In this document: in pieces, positions 5,116 to 6,434 of the stretch
Layout: every line of letters begins with the position of its first letter
Position numbering within the stretch: position 1 is the stretch's first letter
Origin: Verrucomicrobiota bacterium
GTDB taxonomy: Bacteria; Verrucomicrobiota; Verrucomicrobiia; Opitutales; UBA953
NCBI GenBank assembly: GCA_009924535.1
Contig: RFRI01000084.1
Span: 1-6,434, forward strand
Length of the DNA stretch: 6,434 nucleotides
Direction: 5' to 3'
Notes under the pieces: generated by a model
Databases searched by the model: none
What the model saw: only the letters and a program-made list of their open reading frames with translations
Told to the model about the DNA's origin: nothing
Position numbers and translations under genes: made by a program

Positions 5116-6408
5116 GTGCACCCTTTCCTCGCCGACGAGTTCCTTTTCGACTGGAGCAGCCTCAAGCCCGAACACGTCGAACCAGATATCCGCGAGGCCC
5201 TGCGCCGCGCCCGCGCCAACGTCGACGCGTTCAAGCACACGAAGGGCGCCGACCTGACCTACGCGAAGGTGCTCCTCGGCTTCGAGGCCGCCACGAAGGA
5301 TCTGTCCCGCTCCTGGGGGCTGGTCTCGCACCTCGACTCCGTCCTGAATTCACCGGAACTCCGCAAGGCCTACAACGCGATGATGCCCGAGGTCACGGCC
5401 TTCTTCACGTCGCTGACGCTCGATCCGGAACTCTGGGCGGTCTTCAAGGCCTATGCGGCCACCGCCGATGCGAAGGCGCTCACGGGGGTCCGTCGTCGTT
5501 TCCTTGAAGAGACGATGGCCGACTTTGAAGAGAACGGCGCGGACCTGCCGGCGGAAGGGAAGACGCGCCTGGCGACCCTCAACGCCCAGCTCGCGGAGAA
5601 GACGCAGAAGTATTCCGAGAACGTCCTGGATTCCACCAACGCCTGGGAACTCTTCATCGATGACGAGCAACGCCTCGCTGGCCTGCCCGCCGGCGCGCTC
5701 GCCGCGGCCAAGCAGTCCGCGACCGCCAAGGGTAAGCCGGAAGCCTGGCGCATCACGCTGCAGTCGCCTTCGGTCATCCCGGTGCTGCAATACGCCGACG
5801 ACGAGGACCTTCGTCGCCAGTGCTGGGAAGGCCTCGGCCAGGTCGGCCTGAAGGATGCCTGGGACAACACCGTGCTCGTCGGCGAGATCCTCGCCCTGCG
5901 TCACGAGAAGGCCCGCCTGCTCGGCAAGCAGCACTTCGCCGACTTCACCACGGCCCGCCGCATGGCCCGCACGGGCGACACGGCGCTGAAGTTCATCGAG
6001 GACATCGGCCGGCGCATCCGTCCGAAGTTCCAGGCCGAAGGCGTCGAACTCGAGCAATACCGCGCCGCCAAGGTCGGTGACGCGCTCCGTTCGCTGCATC
6101 CGTGGGAGTTCGGCTACTGGTCCGAGAAGATGCGCCGCGAGAAGTATGATTTCGACGACGAGGCCCTGCGTCCGTGGTTCCCGGTCGACGGCGTGATCGC
6201 CGGCATGTTCCGCCTCTTCGGCGGTCTCTTCGGCATCCAAGTCGTCGCCCGCGATACCTATCACGTCGACCAGGCCACCGGCGCGAAGGCCGTCGTCCGC
6301 GCCGCCGGGCTGCGGTGCACGACCGCGAGGCATTCCGAAGATTCTCGCCGCACATCTGTGATTTACCGGTCGCGCTTTGGTGTTTTGCTTCGATGTGTTC
6401 ATCGGTGA
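5116..6408 (+). CDS. M3-family metallopeptidase (oligopeptidase A-like), N-terminal part, broken near the right edge
   Basis: Cytoplasmic zinc oligopeptidase family (PrlC/OpdA and Dcp relatives) that degrades short peptides. The N-terminal helical region is clear: LKPEHVEPDI (16-25), SWGLVSHLDSVLNSPELRKA (66-85), ARRMARTGD (280-288), then WEFGYW..KMRREKYDFDDEALRPWFPV (about 330-357) and GMFRLFGGLFGI (362-373). Full family members are near 680-700 residues, and the HExxH zinc site comes later than anything here. Homology is lost after about residue 393 (near 6292), where a VEVWHP-like strand would be expected. Instead the frame reads a Ser/Arg/Cys-rich stretch and stops at TGA 6406-6408. The start is GTG 5116, chosen because the family N terminus begins there; GGAGG (5110-5114) is only 1 nt away, too close for a standard ribosome site. 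As read, the product lacks the active site. It could be a pseudogene, an insertion, or a contig-end error. Confidence 0.85.
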   Translation: MHPFLADEFLFDWSSLKPEHVEPDIREALRRARANVDAFKHTKGADLTYAKVLLGFEAATKDLSRSWGLVSHLDSVLNSPELRKAYNAMMPEVTAFFTSLTLDPELWAVFKAYAATADAKALTGVRRRFLEETMADFEENGADLPAEGKTRLATLNAQLAEKTQKYSENVLDSTNAWELFIDDEQRLAGLPAGALAAAKQSATAKGKPEAWRITLQSPSVIPVLQYADDEDLRRQCWEGLGQVGLKDAWDNTVLVGEILALRHEKARLLGKQHFADFTTARRMARTGDTALKFIEDIGRRIRPKFQAEGVELEQYRAAKVGDALRSLHPWEFGYWSEKMRREKYDFDDEALRPWFPVDGVIAGMFRLFGGLFGIQVVARDTYHVDQATGAKAVVRAAGLRCTTARHSEDSRRTSVIYRSRFGVLLRCVHR

Positions 6409-6434
6409 CAAACAATCTTGGCGTCTATGATGGT
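6320..6434. other. Right-edge segment of different composition, unassigned
   Basis: Past about 6320 the sequence no longer resembles the M3 gene it sits in. Bases 6351-6434 hold 38 G+C of 84, against 43 of 60 in 5701-5760. No complete gene, tRNA or terminal inverted repeat can be recognised. One plus-strand frame (codons from 6291) and one minus-strand frame (codons ending at 6411) are open, but neither encodes anything I know. It may be the edge of an inserted element or low-quality contig-end sequence. Confidence 0.4.

Noticed and set aside
5350..6411. Long minus-strand open frame opposite the M3 peptidase
   Set aside because: Antisense shadow of clear M3 homology; its Gly/Arg/Leu-rich translation has no recognisable domain.
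6291..6434. A frameshift restoring the M3 peptidase in the alternative plus frame, which reads AVHDREAF
   Set aside because: AVHDRE vaguely resembles an M3 strand, but the following residues (RRFSPHICDLPVALW) do not, so a simple frameshift does not explain the break.

Overview
The window reads as a compact, GC-rich chromosomal segment that is mostly housekeeping. The Obg GTPase core, in particular the stretch around the G3 motif (HENRGLGHQFLRHVERC), looks like Opitutae/Verrucomicrobiota homologues as I remember them. Lineage is therefore an inference from memory, not from a search. No RNA gene, CRISPR array, complete insertion sequence or defence system is visible.

Layout, left to right: the 3' end of an ABC-transporter permease of the nitrate/sulfonate/taurine type (+); an Obg-family GTPase (+) with two oddities, namely about 30 residues missing from the N-terminal glycine-rich domain and an 83-residue lysine/alanine/valine tail at the C terminus; then, convergent with it, an operon on the minus strand of an ErpA-type iron-sulfur carrier followed 4 nt later by an exported MsrB methionine-R-sulfoxide reductase. 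Divergent from erpA is an unidentified multi-pass membrane protein (+). It converges on a second minus-strand pair, a DUF151/bifunctional-nuclease-family protein whose TGA overlaps the GTG of a tRNA-dihydrouridine synthase by 4 nt. Divergent from that pair is the N-terminal half of an M3-family metallopeptidase (+). Its homology stops about 140 nt before the right edge, where base composition also drops.

The genes do not form one pathway. erpA-msrB plausibly group around iron-sulfur and oxidative-damage maintenance, and bfn-dus are probably translationally coupled. The two convergent gene pairs are separated by only 1 and 2 nt, and each junction carries an inverted repeat spanning both stop codons. 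Canonical Shine-Dalgarno spacing is rare. The erpA promoter places its likely start site at the ATG, suggesting a leaderless mRNA.

I see no convincing new multi-gene system. The observations most worth checking are the Obg N-terminal deletion and basic tail, the broken M3 peptidase at the right edge, and the GNRA-capped hairpin at the dus start codon.
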